From Herbidospora daliensis (GTDB taxonomy: Bacteria; Actinomycetota; Actinomycetes; Streptosporangiales; Streptosporangiaceae): DNA of 64,000 nt. Position 1 is the stretch's first letter, and each line of letters starts with the position of its first letter. The notes beneath the pieces were generated by a model. It saw nothing but the letters and a program-made list of their open reading frames with translations. It did no database searches and was not told the origin of the DNA. The stretch spans positions 558,001 through 622,000 of the forward strand of contig NZ_BBXF01000005.1 in assembly GCF_001570585.1 (NCBI RefSeq). Direction: 5' to 3'. Made by a program: the position numbers and the translations under genes. Below are positions 8,541-18,112 of this stretch, piece by piece.

Positions 8541-9325
8541 CCGACATCCAGCGGGCGGCGCAGGTCCTGCGCGACGCCTACGACACCGGCACGCCGTGCC
8601 CGCCCCTGCGCGGCGGCCTGCTGCCCGAAGGGGACGTCGCCACCGCCTACGCCGTGCAGCAGGCGCAGGTCGAGCGGTGGACCGCCGAGGGGCGGCGGCC
8701 GGTCGGGGCGAAGATCGGGCTGACCAACCCGGTCGTGCAGAAGGCCCTCGGGGTCTTCCAGCCCGACTTCGGGGTGCTGTTCGCCGACATGGCGGTGCCC
8801 GACGGCGCGGAGGTCGCGCCCGGCCGGGTGCTGCAACCCCGCGTCGAGGCGGAGATCGCGTTCGTGCTCGGCGCCGACCTGCCGCACGAGCAGGTGACGG
8901 TCGTGGACGTCGTCCGCGCCACCGACCACCTGCTGCCGGCCATCGAGATCGTCGGCTCCCGGGTGGCCAACTGGGACATCTCCATCGTCGACACCGTCGC
9001 CGACAACGCCTCCAGCGGCCTGTTCGTGCTCGGCACCAGCCCCCGGCGGGTCGCCGACGTCGACCTGCGGCTCTGCGGCGCGGTGCTCGAACACGACGGC
9101 GAGCCGGTCTCGGTCGGCGCGGGCGCGGCCTGCCTGGGCAACCCCGCGCACGCCGTCGCCTGGCTCGCCGGGACGCTCGCGAAGGCGGGCCGCCCGCTGC
9201 GGGCCGGCGACGTGGTGCTCTCGGGCGCGCTCGGCCCGATGGTGCCGGTGACGCCGGGCGCGGCCTACGAGGCGCGCATCTCGGGCCTCGGCTCGGTCAG
9301 GACCTGTTTCGGAGGGGTGGCATGA
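8537..9325 (+). CDS. mhpD: 2-Hydroxypenta-2,4-dienoate (2-keto-4-pentenoate) hydratase
   Basis: The 262-residue protein belongs to the FAH-fold hydratase/decarboxylase family. Key stretches are [46 protein letters not shown] with acidic metal ligands, and [28 protein letters not shown]. It hydrates 2-hydroxypenta-2,4-dienoate to 4-hydroxy-2-oxovalerate, the first step of the shared lower meta-cleavage pathway. A related decarboxylase lies at 11228; this copy is called the hydratase because it sits directly before the aldehyde dehydrogenase/aldolase pair. It overlaps both neighbours by 4 bp. Confidence 0.9.
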   Translation: MTDIQRAAQVLRDAYDTGTPCPPLRGGLLPEGDVATAYAVQQAQVERWTAEGRRPVGAKIGLTNPVVQKALGVFQPDFGVLFADMAVPDGAEVAPGRVLQPRVEAEIAFVLGADLPHEQVTVVDVVRATDHLLPAIEIVGSRVANWDISIVDTVADNASSGLFVLGTSPRRVADVDLRLCGAVLEHDGEPVSVGAGAACLGNPAHAVAWLAGTLAKAGRPLRAGDVVLSGALGPMVPVTPGAAYEARISGLGSVRTCFGGVA

Positions 9326-10227
9326 GCGCCGGAGTGGCGGTGATCGGGTCGGGCAACATCGGCACCGATCTGATGATCAAGGTGCTGCGCCTGTCGAAGA
9401 CGCTGCGCATGGTCGCGATGGCCGGGATCGATCCGGCCTCCGACGGCCTGGCCCGCGCGCGGCGCATGGGCGTGGCCACCACCGACAAGGGCGTCGAGGG
9501 CCTGGTCGCGATGCCGGAGTTCGCCGGCGTGGACGTGGTCTTCGACGCCACCTCGGCCGGGGCGCACCGGCACAACGACGAGGTGCTGCGCGCCCACGGC
9601 AAGGTCGTCGTCGACCTCACCCCGGCCGCGGTCGGCCCCTACGTGGTGCCGCCGGTCAACCTCGACGAGCACCTCGGCGAGCGCAACGTCAACATGGTCA
9701 CCTGCGGCGGCCAGGCCACCGTGCCGATCGTGGCCGCCGTGGGCCGGGTCGCCCCGGTCGTGTACGGGGAGATCGTCGCCTCCATCGCCTCCCGGTCGGC
9801 CGGGCCGGGCACCCGCGCCAACATCGACGAGTTCACCGAGACGACGTCGCGGGCGATCGAGGTCGTCGGCGGCGCCGAACGCGGCAAGGCGATCATCGTG
9901 CTGAACCCGGCGGAACCCCCGCTGCTCATGCGGGACACGGTCTACTGCCTGTGCGCCGACGCCGACCGCGCGGAGATCGCCCGTTCGGTGGCCGACATGG
10001 TCGCCTCGGTGCGGGAGTACGTGCCCGGCTACCGCCTCAAGCAGGAGGTGCAGTTCGACCCCGTGGACGCCCACGTCCCGGCGCTCGGCCGCCGGTTCGC
10101 CGGGCTCCAGGTGTCGGTCTTCCTGGAGGTCTCCGGCGCGGGCCACTACCTGCCCGAATACGCCGGCAACCTCGACATCATGACCTCCGCGGCGCTGCGC
10201 GTCGCCGAACGGATGGTGACCCGGTGA
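9322..10227 (+). CDS. mhpF: Acetaldehyde dehydrogenase (acetylating)
   Basis: The 301-residue protein has the N-terminal NAD motif [19 protein letters not shown], the catalytic cysteine in [17 protein letters not shown], and [23 protein letters not shown], all diagnostic of MhpF/DmpF. It oxidises acetaldehyde to acetyl-CoA and channels its substrate from the aldolase encoded immediately downstream, with which the family forms a heterotetramer. It overlaps both neighbours by 4 bp. Confidence 0.96.
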   Translation: MSAGVAVIGSGNIGTDLMIKVLRLSKTLRMVAMAGIDPASDGLARARRMGVATTDKGVEGLVAMPEFAGVDVVFDATSAGAHRHNDEVLRAHGKVVVDLTPAAVGPYVVPPVNLDEHLGERNVNMVTCGGQATVPIVAAVGRVAPVVYGEIVASIASRSAGPGTRANIDEFTETTSRAIEVVGGAERGKAIIVLNPAEPPLLMRDTVYCLCADADRAEIARSVADMVASVREYVPGYRLKQEVQFDPVDAHVPALGRRFAGLQVSVFLEVSGAGHYLPEYAGNLDIMTSAALRVAERMVTR

Positions 10228-11231
10228 ACCGCCTGTACGTCCAGGACGTCACCCTGCGCGACGGCATGCACGCCATCGCGCACCGCTACACCCCCGACCA
10301 GGTCGCCCGGATCGCCGCCGCGCTGGACGCGGCCGGCGTCGACGCGATCGAGGTCGCCCACGGCGACGGCCTGGCGGGCTCCAGCGTCAACTACGGCCAC
10401 GGCGCGGCGACCGACGCCGAGTGGATCGAGGCCGCCGCCTCCGTCATGACCCGGGCCCGGCTCACCACGCTGCTGCTGCCCGGCATCGGCACCATCGCCG
10501 ACCTGCGGGCCGCCCGCGACCTCGGCGTCACCAGCGTGCGCATCGCCACCCACTGCACCGAGGCCGACATCGCCGCCCAGCACATCGCCTGGGCCAGGGA
10601 CAACGGCATGGACGTGGCCGGGTTCCTGATGATGTCGCACATGGCCGACCCGGCCACTCTGGCCGGGCAGGCCAAGCTCATGGAGTCGTACGGCGCGCAC
10701 TGCGTCTACGTCACCGACTCGGGCGGCCGGCTGCTCATGCGCGACGTCGCCGAACGGGTCGACGCCTACCGGCAGGTGCTCGACGAGGGCACCGAGATCG
10801 GCATCCACGCCCACCACAACCTGTCGCTCGGCGTCGCCAACAGCGTGGTCGCCGTCGAGCACGGCACCACCCGGGTCGACGCCTCGCTCGCGGGCATGGG
10901 CGCGGGGGCGGGCAACGCCCCGCTGGAGGTCTTCGCCGCCGTCGCCGAACTCCACGGCTGGCCGCACGGCTGCGACGTGTTCGCGCTGATGGACGCCGCC
11001 GACGACCTCGTCAGGCCGCTCCAGGACCGGCCCGTCCGGGTCGACCGCGAGACGCTCTCGCTCGGCTACGCCGGGGTCTACTCCAGCTTCCTGCGCCACG
11101 CCGAACGCGCCGCCGACCGCTACGGCGTGGACGTGCGCGCCATCCTGGTCGAACTGGGCCGCCGCCGGATGGTCGGCGGCCAGGAGGACATGATCGTCGA
11201 CGTGGCGCTCGACCTCGGAGGGACCTCATGA
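10224..11231 (+). CDS. mhpE: 4-Hydroxy-2-oxovalerate aldolase
   Basis: A 335-residue DRE-TIM metallolyase starting at GTG 10224. The N-terminal [13 protein letters not shown] carries the catalytic Arg-Asp pair and metal ligand; [23 protein letters not shown] holds the metal-binding histidines; [16 protein letters not shown] is typical of MhpE/DmpG. It splits 4-hydroxy-2-oxovalerate into pyruvate and acetaldehyde and pairs with the upstream dehydrogenase. The C-terminal [26 protein letters not shown] region is the DmpG communication domain. Confidence 0.96.
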   Translation: MNRLYVQDVTLRDGMHAIAHRYTPDQVARIAAALDAAGVDAIEVAHGDGLAGSSVNYGHGAATDAEWIEAAASVMTRARLTTLLLPGIGTIADLRAARDLGVTSVRIATHCTEADIAAQHIAWARDNGMDVAGFLMMSHMADPATLAGQAKLMESYGAHCVYVTDSGGRLLMRDVAERVDAYRQVLDEGTEIGIHAHHNLSLGVANSVVAVEHGTTRVDASLAGMGAGAGNAPLEVFAAVAELHGWPHGCDVFALMDAADDLVRPLQDRPVRVDRETLSLGYAGVYSSFLRHAERAADRYGVDVRAILVELGRRRMVGGQEDMIVDVALDLGGTS

Positions 11232-11953
11232 TCAGCGAACTCGCCGACCGCCTCGACCGGGCGGCCACGACGGTCACCGCCGTCCCGCGCCTCGCGGCGG
11301 CGGCCGGTCTCGGCCCGTCGGCGGCCTACGACGTGCAGCGGGCGCTCGTCGAACGGCGGCTGGCCCGGGGCGAGCGGCTGACCGGCGTGAAGATGGGCCT
11401 GACCAGCCGCGCCAAGATGGCCCAGGTCGGCGTGGACGAGGTGATCTGGGGCCACCTGACCGACGGCATGCGGATCGGCGACGGCGGCGTGCTCGACCTG
11501 TCGCGGCTGATCCACCCCCGGGCCGAACCGGAGGTCGCGTTCCTGGTCACCGGCTCTGCCGTCGCGGCGGTCGCGCCCGCACTGGAGGTGATCGACTCGC
11601 GCTTCGAGGGCTTCGACTTCTCGTTGCCCGACGTGATCGCCGACAACACCTCGGCGGCCGGGTACGTCCTGGGCGCGTGGACGCCGGCGCCCGAGGGGCT
11701 GGACAACCTCGGCGTGCTGCTGGAGGTGAACGGCCGGGTCGTCCAGACCGGTTCGACGGCCGCCATCCTCGGCGACCCGCGCCGGGCCTTCGACGCGGCG
11801 GTCCGGCTGGCGGGCGGGCGCGGCGTCGAACTGCGCGACGGCTGGATCGTGCTGGCCGGCGCGGCCACGGCGGCGGTGCCGCTGAAGCCCGGCGACCACG
11901 TGCGCGCGGTCGTCGAGAAGCTCGGCACCGCGTCGTTCAAGGCGGCCCCATGA
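11228..11953 (+). CDS. dmpH: 2-Oxo-3-hexenedioate (4-oxalocrotonate) decarboxylase
   Basis: The 241-residue protein is a second member of the FAH-like hydratase/decarboxylase family, with [44 protein letters not shown] and [39 protein letters not shown] is typical of 4-oxalocrotonate decarboxylases rather than hydratases. It decarboxylates the deaminated product of 2-aminomuconate to 2-hydroxypenta-2,4-dienoate. It overlaps the aldolase by 4 bp; 31 bp separates it from the deaminase. Confidence 0.9.
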   Translation: MISELADRLDRAATTVTAVPRLAAAAGLGPSAAYDVQRALVERRLARGERLTGVKMGLTSRAKMAQVGVDEVIWGHLTDGMRIGDGGVLDLSRLIHPRAEPEVAFLVTGSAVAAVAPALEVIDSRFEGFDFSLPDVIADNTSAAGYVLGAWTPAPEGLDNLGVLLEVNGRVVQTGSTAAILGDPRRAFDAAVRLAGGRGVELRDGWIVLAGAATAAVPLKPGDHVRAVVEKLGTASFKAAP

Positions 11954-11984
11954 GCGGCGGTCCGATCGCGCCGGGAGCGGGCTC

Positions 11985-12410
11985 ATGAGCGCGGGCAAGA
12001 TCGTTCCGGGGAAGGCGACCCCGCGCGGGCGGTTCCCGCATCTGAAGGTCGCCGGCGGGTTCGCCTTCGTGTCGGGGACCTCCAGCCGGCGTCCCGACAA
12101 CAGCATCGCGGGCGCGGAGGCCGACGCGATGGGCACGACCTCGCTGGACATCCGGGTGCAGACCCGCGCCGTGATCGAGAACATCGCCGACATCCTCGCC
12201 GCCGCCGGGGCGGGCCTGTCCGACCTGGTGCAGGTGACGACCTACCTGGTGAACATGAACGACTTCGGCGGCTACAACGAGGTCTACGCCGAGTACTTCG
12301 ACGAGACCGGGCCCGCCCGCACCACCGTGGCGGTGCACCAGCTCCCCCATCCCCATCTGCTGATCGAGATACAGGCCGTGGCGCTACTGCCGGAAGGAGT
12401 CGACGAATGA
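11985..12410 (+). CDS. amnD: 2-Aminomuconate deaminase (RidA family)
   Basis: The 141-residue RidA/YjgF-fold protein has [66 protein letters not shown] and [23 protein letters not shown]. The N-terminal [11 protein letters not shown] and the [10 protein letters not shown] stretch match 2-aminomuconate deaminases (NbaF, AmnD) better than general RidA. It releases ammonia from 2-aminomuconate to give 4-oxalocrotonate. It overlaps nbaC by 4 bp. Confidence 0.92.
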   Translation: MSAGKIVPGKATPRGRFPHLKVAGGFAFVSGTSSRRPDNSIAGAEADAMGTTSLDIRVQTRAVIENIADILAAAGAGLSDLVQVTTYLVNMNDFGGYNEVYAEYFDETGPARTTVAVHQLPHPHLLIEIQAVALLPEGVDE

Positions 12411-12931
12411 CCGACATCACGGAACCGGTGAACTTCCCTGGCTGGATCGAGGGCAACCAGCACCTGCTGAAGCCCCCGGTCGGCAACAAGGAGATGTTCC
12501 CGGGCGGATCGGATTTCATCGTGCAGGTCGTGGGCGGCCCCAACCAGCGCACCGACTTCCACGTCGACCCGTACGAGGAGTTCTTCTACCAGGTCAAGGG
12601 CAACATGCACGTCAACCTCATGACGCCGGAAGGGCCGCGTACCGTGCACGTCCGCGAGGGCGAGATGTGGATGCTGCCGGGGAACGTGCCCCATTCGCCC
12701 CAGCGGCCCGAGGCCGGGTCGATCGGCATGGTGGTCGAGCGGGTGCGCGAGGAGGGCACGCTGGAGAAGTTCCAGTGGTACTGCCTCGACTGCGGCACCC
12801 TGCTGCACGAGGTCGAGCTCCAGGTCCGCGACATCGTCCAGGACCTGCCGCCGGTCTTCCAGGCGTTCTACGCCGACGAGGCCGCCCGCACCTGCGCCGG
12901 GTGCGGCGCGCTCCACCCGGGCAAGGGCTGA
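12407..12931 (+). CDS. nbaC: 3-Hydroxyanthranilate 3,4-dioxygenase
   Basis: A 174-residue cupin dioxygenase that opens 3-hydroxyanthranilate to 2-amino-3-carboxymuconate semialdehyde. Candidate active-site iron ligands are His52 and Glu58 in [13 protein letters not shown] and His96 in [10 protein letters not shown]. Four cysteines in two CxxC pairs (126/129 and 163/166) form the second, rubredoxin-like iron site found in bacterial 3HAO. The length matches the Cupriavidus and Pseudomonas enzymes. The stop and the next ATG share one base. Confidence 0.97.
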   Translation: MTDITEPVNFPGWIEGNQHLLKPPVGNKEMFPGGSDFIVQVVGGPNQRTDFHVDPYEEFFYQVKGNMHVNLMTPEGPRTVHVREGEMWMLPGNVPHSPQRPEAGSIGMVVERVREEGTLEKFQWYCLDCGTLLHEVELQVRDIVQDLPPVFQAFYADEAARTCAGCGALHPGKG

Positions 12932-13935
12932 TGGCCGGGCCCGTCGTCGACGTCCACACCCATCTGGTGCCGAAGGGCTGGCCCGACCTGGCCGCCGCCT
13001 GCGGCGGCACGGGCTGGCCCTGGTTGCGCGTCGACTCCGAACGTGCCGCCATGATCATGGTGGGCGAGACCGAGTTCCGCCCGATCGGGGCGCAGGCCTG
13101 GGACGCCGCCACCCGGCTGGCCGACATGGACGCCGACCGCGTCGACGTGCAGGTCGTCTCGCCGACGCCGGTGTTCTTCTCCTACGACCGCCCCGCCGAC
13201 CAGGCCGTCAAGGTGGCCCGGATCTTCAACGACCTCACGCTGGAGCTGACCGGGAAGAGCGACCGCCTGGTGCCGTTCTGCCAGGTGCCGCTCCAGGACC
13301 CGGAGGCGGCGTGCGAGGAGCTCGACCGCTGCCTGGCCAACGGGCACGCGGGCGTCGAGATCGGCAACCACGTCGGCGACCGCGACCTCGACGACGCGGG
13401 CATCGTGATGTTCCTGCGGCACTGCGCGGAGGTCGGCGCGCCGGTCTTCGTGCACCCGTGGGACATGCCCGGCGGCCCCCGGCTCGACCGGTGGATGGCG
13501 CGCTGGCTGACCGGCATGCCGGCCGAGACGCACCTGTCGGTGCTGGCGCTCGTCCTCGGCGGCGTCTTCGACCAGGTGCCCGACACGCTGCGGTTGTGCT
13601 TCGCGCACGGCGGCGGCAGCTTCCCGTTCTGGCTCGGCCGCGCCGACAACGCCTGGCACCGCCGGGGCGACGTGGTGCGCGGCCGGTCGGCCCACCCGCC
13701 GAGCCACTACGTCGACCGGTTCTCGGTCGACAGCGTCGTGTTCGACCCGGCGGCGCTGCGGCTGCTGGTGGACGTGCTCGGCGACGACCGGGTGATGGTC
13801 GGCAGCGACTACCCCTACCCGCTGGGCGAGCGCCCGGTCGGCCGGGTCGTGCACGAGGCGGCGTTCCTCAGCGCGGCGCAGCGGGACAAGCTGCTGTCGG
13901 GCAACGCCCTGCGTTTCCTCGGGAGAACCTCATGA
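12931..13935 (+). CDS. nbaD: 2-Amino-3-carboxymuconate 6-semialdehyde decarboxylase
   Basis: The 334-residue amidohydrolase-superfamily enzyme has the N-terminal metal motif VDVHTHLVPKG (His9, His11), IGNHVGDRDLDD, the third histidine in VFVHPWDMPGG, and the aspartate in VGSDYPYPLG. These are the zinc ligands and order expected of ACMSD. It diverts the ring-cleavage product away from spontaneous quinolinate formation and into 2-aminomuconate semialdehyde, so the operon is catabolic rather than for NAD synthesis. It overlaps the next gene by 4 bp. Confidence 0.95.
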   Translation: MAGPVVDVHTHLVPKGWPDLAAACGGTGWPWLRVDSERAAMIMVGETEFRPIGAQAWDAATRLADMDADRVDVQVVSPTPVFFSYDRPADQAVKVARIFNDLTLELTGKSDRLVPFCQVPLQDPEAACEELDRCLANGHAGVEIGNHVGDRDLDDAGIVMFLRHCAEVGAPVFVHPWDMPGGPRLDRWMARWLTGMPAETHLSVLALVLGGVFDQVPDTLRLCFAHGGGSFPFWLGRADNAWHRRGDVVRGRSAHPPSHYVDRFSVDSVVFDPAALRLLVDVLGDDRVMVGSDYPYPLGERPVGRVVHEAAFLSAAQRDKLLSGNALRFLGRTS

Positions 13936-14948
13936 TCACCGTGGCGCTCGTTCCCGGCCTGACGGCCGATTCCGAGCTGGTCCGGCAGATCGCCGAGGCG
14001 GAGTTCCGCCGCCTCGGCGTCGAGGGCCGCGTGGTGACCGGCCTCGGCGAGACGACCGACACCGTGGTCGCGGTCGGCGCACCGGTTCCGCACCCCGCCC
14101 CGGTCGTCTGGTACGACCCCGCCGACACCGGCCCGGTCGAGGTCTCCCCCGGCTCCGTGTATCTCTACGGCCGGGGCCTGTGGGGCCTGGCCTGGGCCAT
14201 CCGCCACGCCGTCCACCGGCTGCGGCACCCGGCCGAGCGCATCGCCTACGGCCCCGGCGACGAGCAGTGGGGCGAGCTGCGCCTGCCCCCGGAGCACGAC
14301 GGCGGCCGGCTGCCGGTCGCGGTGCTCGTGCACGGCGGCTACTGGCGCTCGATCTGGGCCGCCGACCTGATGGACGCCCTGGCGATCGACCTGGCCGCAC
14401 GCGGCTACGCCGCCTGGAACCTCGAATACCGCCGCCCCGACCGGCACGGCTGGCCGGCCACCGTCGCCGACGTCGCGGCCGGGATCGACCGCCTGACCGG
14501 CCTCGACGTGGCCGACCCGGGCCGGATCGCCGTCTTCGGCCACTCGGCGGGCGGCCAGCTCGCCCTGCGCGCCGCCGCCGACGACGACCGGATCGCGCTG
14601 GCCGTCTCCCTGGCCGGGGTGCTCGACCTCGCGGAGGGCGAACGCCGCCGCGTCGGCACCGGCGCGGTCGCGCACGCCCTCGGCGGTCCGTCCACGGAGC
14701 TCCCCGAGGTGTACGCCGCCGCCGACCCGATGCGCCGCCTGCCCATCGGCGTGCCTCACCTGGTCGTCATGGGCGGCGACGACGACCTCGACCTGCTGGA
14801 CTTCAACCGCCGCTACGCCGCCGAGGCGGCCGCGGCGGGCGACGACGTCTCATATGTCGAACGTCCGGGCGACCACTTCGCGGTCATCGACCCGGCTTCC
14901 GAGATCTGGGCGTCGACCATGGCTGAAGTGGAGGAACGACTTCGATAG
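13932..14948 (+). CDS. Alpha/beta hydrolase, probable kynurenine formamidase with extra N-terminal domain
   Basis: The 338-residue protein ends the operon. Residues ~108-338 form an alpha/beta hydrolase with the AFMID-type oxyanion motif VLVHGGYWRSIW, the nucleophile in VFGHSAGGQ, an aspartate in VVMGGDDDLDLL, and a histidine in RPGDHFAVID. Hydrolysis of N-formylkynurenine is the only step of the pathway otherwise missing here, so this is its likely role. Residues ~1-105 (MITVALVPGLTADSELV onward) are not part of the usual formamidase fold and I do not recognise them. A relaxed esterase function remains possible. Confidence 0.82.
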   Translation: MITVALVPGLTADSELVRQIAEAEFRRLGVEGRVVTGLGETTDTVVAVGAPVPHPAPVVWYDPADTGPVEVSPGSVYLYGRGLWGLAWAIRHAVHRLRHPAERIAYGPGDEQWGELRLPPEHDGGRLPVAVLVHGGYWRSIWAADLMDALAIDLAARGYAAWNLEYRRPDRHGWPATVADVAAGIDRLTGLDVADPGRIAVFGHSAGGQLALRAAADDDRIALAVSLAGVLDLAEGERRRVGTGAVAHALGGPSTELPEVYAAADPMRRLPIGVPHLVVMGGDDDLDLLDFNRRYAAEAAAAGDDVSYVERPGDHFAVIDPASEIWASTMAEVEERLR

Positions 14949-14974
14949 AGCTCTTCCGGCGATCGAGGGGCCAT

Positions 14975-14989
14975 TGACGTAAGACGTCA
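14975..14989. promoter_or_regulatory. Perfect palindrome upstream of secreted beta-helix gene
   Basis: TGACGT, AAG, ACGTCA is a 6-3-6 perfect inverted repeat. It overlaps a second near-palindrome, GTAAGACGTCATAC (14979-14992), whose centre GACGTC resembles operators of FadR-type GntR regulators. It lies 50 bp upstream of the likely GTG start at 15039. No GntR gene is in the window. Confidence 0.5.
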
Positions 14990-15038
14990 TACGAATTACG
15001 TTCACGTGCGCCCCTCGTACTGGAAGAAAGGAACAGCT

Positions 15039-17984
15039 GTGCGTCCGTTCTCCACAACGCGCAGACGTCCCGTGGCCGCCCTGGCGGCCGCCCTCACCAC
15101 GGCGCTCCTCACCGGGGCGCTGTCCGCCCCCGCTGAGGCCGCCCCCACCAGCCACACCATCGTGGTCGCGCCCACGGGCGCGGCCAACGCCGACGACGGC
15201 GGAGACGGCCGGCGCGACGACCCGCTGGCCACGCTCGCCGAGGCGCAGCGCCGGGTCCGCGCCGCCATCGCCAAGGGCGACGTCAACGTCACGGTGGAGC
15301 TGCTCGACGGCGTCCACCGGCTGACCGAGCCCCTGCGCCTGACCGCCGAGGACTCCCCCGCCGACGGCACCACCGTCACCTGGACGGCCGCCCGCGACGC
15401 CCACCCCGTGATCAGCGGCGCCCGGCCCGTCACCGGCTGGGAGCTCGACGACGCCGCCACCGGCGTCTACAAGGCCGCCGTCGGCACCGGCTTCGACACC
15501 CGCCAGCTGTACGTCGACGGCAAGCTCGCCCAGAAGGCCCGGCTGCGGCTGGCCCGCAGCGACGTCACGTTCAACGCCAACGGCTTCACGATCAACAACC
15601 CCGCGTTGTCCTACCTGGCCGGGCTGCCCGACCAGAAGCGCATCGAGTTCCAGGCGATGTTGTCGTTCACCAACCGGTTCGCGCCCGTCGAGAGCATCAC
15701 CGGGAACACCGTCGTGATGCAGCAGCCGGCCTGGAACAACAACACCTACGGCTACGACGCCATCCAGCAGCCGCTGCGCGCCGGGACGTTCACCCTGCTC
15801 AACTCCAAGAGCTTCCTCAACGAGGCCGGCGAGTGGTACCTCGACACCACTGCGGGCGTCCTGTACTACAAGCCGCTAGCCGGCCAGGACATGTCCACGG
15901 CGCGGGTCGAGCTGCCCCGGCTGGAGTCGCTGCTCCAGGTCGGCGGCACCTACGACGCCCCGGCCCGCAACCTGCGCTTCGAGAACCTGACCTTCACCGG
16001 CACCTCGTGGCTGCACCCCAGCACCTCCGACGGCTACGCCAACCAGCAGACCGGCGTGTTCATCAGCGGCGTCCAGCCGCACCGGCCCGCCGACGCGTTC
16101 ACCTCCTGCGCGTTCGGCTGCAAGGGCTTCGAGGGCTCCCGCAACGGGTGGGCGCAGTCGGCGTCGGCCGTCCAGGTCTCGGCCGCCGAGAACATCGCCT
16201 TCACCGCCAGCACGTTCACCAACCTCGGCTCGCTCGCGCTCGGCATCGGCAACGACGCCAACGCGCACGCCAGCGAGGTCGGCCTCGGCGCCCGCAAGGT
16301 GTCGGTCGTGGGGAGCACGTTCACCGCGAACGCCGGCGGCGGCATCATGGTCGGCGGCGTGCGGCCCGACGCGCACCACCCCTCCGACCCCCGCATGGTC
16401 AACAGCGACATCTCGATCACCGACAACCGCGTCTACGCGACCGCGCTGGAGTACCTCGACCAGGACGCGATCTTCGCCAGCTACGTGACCCGGCTGGCGA
16501 TCGAGCACAACTACGTCTCCGACATGCCGTACACGGGCATCGGGCTCGGCTACGGCTGGGGCGCCAACGACCCGGGCGGCAGCCCCGAATACGTCAACCG
16601 CGGCCTCTACGACTTCCAGCCCGTCTACGACACGCCGACGACCCTGAGCGACGTCCGCATCGTCGGCAACCACGTCCGCAACGTCGTGCAGACGATGTTC
16701 GACGCCGGGTGCATCTACACCCTGTCGGCGATGCCGCGCAGCGTCATCGACGAGAACTACTGCGAGGGCAGCGGCCAGCTCGGCCTCTACTTCGACGAGG
16801 GCTCCCGATACCTGAGCGCCAGCCGCAACGTGTTCGTGCGGACCGCCGCCCAGTGGGCGCACGCCAACAACCAGAACGGCAACCGCACCGGCGACCTCAC
16901 CCTGATCGACAACTACGCCACCAACCCGGCCATCACCGGCATCGTGAACGGGCAGCGCGGCAACGTCGCCCGGGGCAACCGCACCGTCACCGAGGCGACG
17001 CTCCCGCTGGAGGCCAGCCGGGTGATCTACCAGTCGGGTCCCCGGGACGACTACCGGGGCGCCCCGAACACGCAGCGGCCCGCGGTCGGCGCGGCCCTCG
17101 CGGCCGACCCGGCCGTGCTGCGGGCCGGGGAGTCGACCGACGTCACCGTGACCGTCCAGAACTTCAGCCCGCGCCGGGCCTCGGAGTTCGCGGTCGCCGT
17201 CACCGTCCCGGCCGGCTGGCGGGCCGAGCGCGTCGGCAAGCCGGTGCGGTACGGCCTCGACTCCGGCGCCTCCGACAGCGAGACGTGGAAGGTCACCGCC
17301 CCTGAGTCGGTGTCCAGCCCCGTCAGCCGCGCGGAGGTCAAGGCGGCCGTCACCGGACGCGCCGACCAGGCCGCCTTCAGCCTGACCCGGTCGGTCACCG
17401 TGTCGGCGCTGAACCCCCTCACCACGATGAAGGGCCACGGCTCGGTGCCCAGCCAGTTCGCCGAGGCCGGGTCGGAGGTCGTCATCGTCACCTCCGGTGC
17501 CGACATCTGGCAGGACGGCGGCGGCTCCTTCGACGAGTTCGGCGCCGCCTACCGCGACGACGTGGCCGGCGCCGCCTCCACCGTCACCGCGCAGGTCACC
17601 CGGCTCGACAACACCAACGCGTGGGCGAAGGCGGGCGTCGTGCTGCGCAACGACGTCACCGGCACGGCGGCCTCGCCGGGCTACGCCGTCATGGTCGCCA
17701 CCCCCGGCAACGGGGTGGCGTTCCAGTGGGACGCCAACGGCAACGGCTACCTCGACTCCTTCAGCGGGGCGTCCGGGGTCACCGCGCCGGTGTGGGTCCG
17801 GCTCGTCCGCGCCGGCGACCAGGTCAGCGGCTACTACTCCAAGAACGGCACGACCTGGACGAAGGTCGGCGCGACCGTGACCCTGCCCGGCATCGCCGCC
17901 GTGCAGGACGCGGGGCTCATCGCCACCTCGCACGCGGCGAACGTCACCGGCCAGTTCGACTTCAAGGACTTCGGCGTGAGCTGA
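15039..17984 (+). CDS. Secreted right-handed beta-helix protein with NEW3-like and C-terminal beta-sandwich domains
   Basis: GTG 15039 was chosen over ATG 15006 because GAAAGGA lies 6 bp upstream and the protein then starts with a standard Sec signal (RRRPVAALAAALTTALLTGALSAPAEAAP). The 981 residues comprise a long beta-helix core (~40-680; ALAxAQRRV entry, many NxxxVxN/ITGNTV turns), a NEW3/alpha-galactosidase-associated stretch (~700-800; RAGESTDVTVTVQNFSPR) and a C-terminal DUF1349-like sandwich (~820-981; AWAKAGVVLRNDVTG, WVRLVRAGDQVSGYYSKNGTTWTKVG). Such proteins are secreted polysaccharide lyases or hydrolases; the substrate is not identifiable. Confidence 0.88.
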   Translation: MRPFSTTRRRPVAALAAALTTALLTGALSAPAEAAPTSHTIVVAPTGAANADDGGDGRRDDPLATLAEAQRRVRAAIAKGDVNVTVELLDGVHRLTEPLRLTAEDSPADGTTVTWTAARDAHPVISGARPVTGWELDDAATGVYKAAVGTGFDTRQLYVDGKLAQKARLRLARSDVTFNANGFTINNPALSYLAGLPDQKRIEFQAMLSFTNRFAPVESITGNTVVMQQPAWNNNTYGYDAIQQPLRAGTFTLLNSKSFLNEAGEWYLDTTAGVLYYKPLAGQDMSTARVELPRLESLLQVGGTYDAPARNLRFENLTFTGTSWLHPSTSDGYANQQTGVFISGVQPHRPADAFTSCAFGCKGFEGSRNGWAQSASAVQVSAAENIAFTASTFTNLGSLALGIGNDANAHASEVGLGARKVSVVGSTFTANAGGGIMVGGVRPDAHHPSDPRMVNSDISITDNRVYATALEYLDQDAIFASYVTRLAIEHNYVSDMPYTGIGLGYGWGANDPGGSPEYVNRGLYDFQPVYDTPTTLSDVRIVGNHVRNVVQTMFDAGCIYTLSAMPRSVIDENYCEGSGQLGLYFDEGSRYLSASRNVFVRTAAQWAHANNQNGNRTGDLTLIDNYATNPAITGIVNGQRGNVARGNRTVTEATLPLEASRVIYQSGPRDDYRGAPNTQRPAVGAALAADPAVLRAGESTDVTVTVQNFSPRRASEFAVAVTVPAGWRAERVGKPVRYGLDSGASDSETWKVTAPESVSSPVSRAEVKAAVTGRADQAAFSLTRSVTVSALNPLTTMKGHGSVPSQFAEAGSEVVIVTSGADIWQDGGGSFDEFGAAYRDDVAGAASTVTAQVTRLDNTNAWAKAGVVLRNDVTGTAASPGYAVMVATPGNGVAFQWDANGNGYLDSFSGASGVTAPVWVRLVRAGDQVSGYYSKNGTTWTKVGATVTLPGIAAVQDAGLIATSHAANVTGQFDFKDFGVS

Positions 17985-17996
17985 CCGTCCGGCGCA

Positions 17997-18036
17997 TCCC
18001 CCGTGAGAGCGACCCGAAGTGGTCCCCCACGGGGGA
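17997..18036. promoter_or_regulatory. Paired inverted repeats before the CPBP/two-component operon
   Basis: ATCCCCGTG at 17997-18005 pairs, with one bulged base, with CACGGGGGAT ending at 18037. The right arm lies within its own tight palindrome TCCCCC-AC-GGGGGA (18023-18036). The element could end the beta-helix transcript or be an operator for the response regulator encoded downstream. Without a T-run, an operator seems somewhat likelier. Confidence 0.4.
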
Positions 18037-18112
18037 TTCGTGTGTCGGGCCCGGGTTCGTAGCGTTTCCGGCGGGTCGCCGTACGGATGCGGCGGCGGTC
18101 ACCGGAGGTCCC

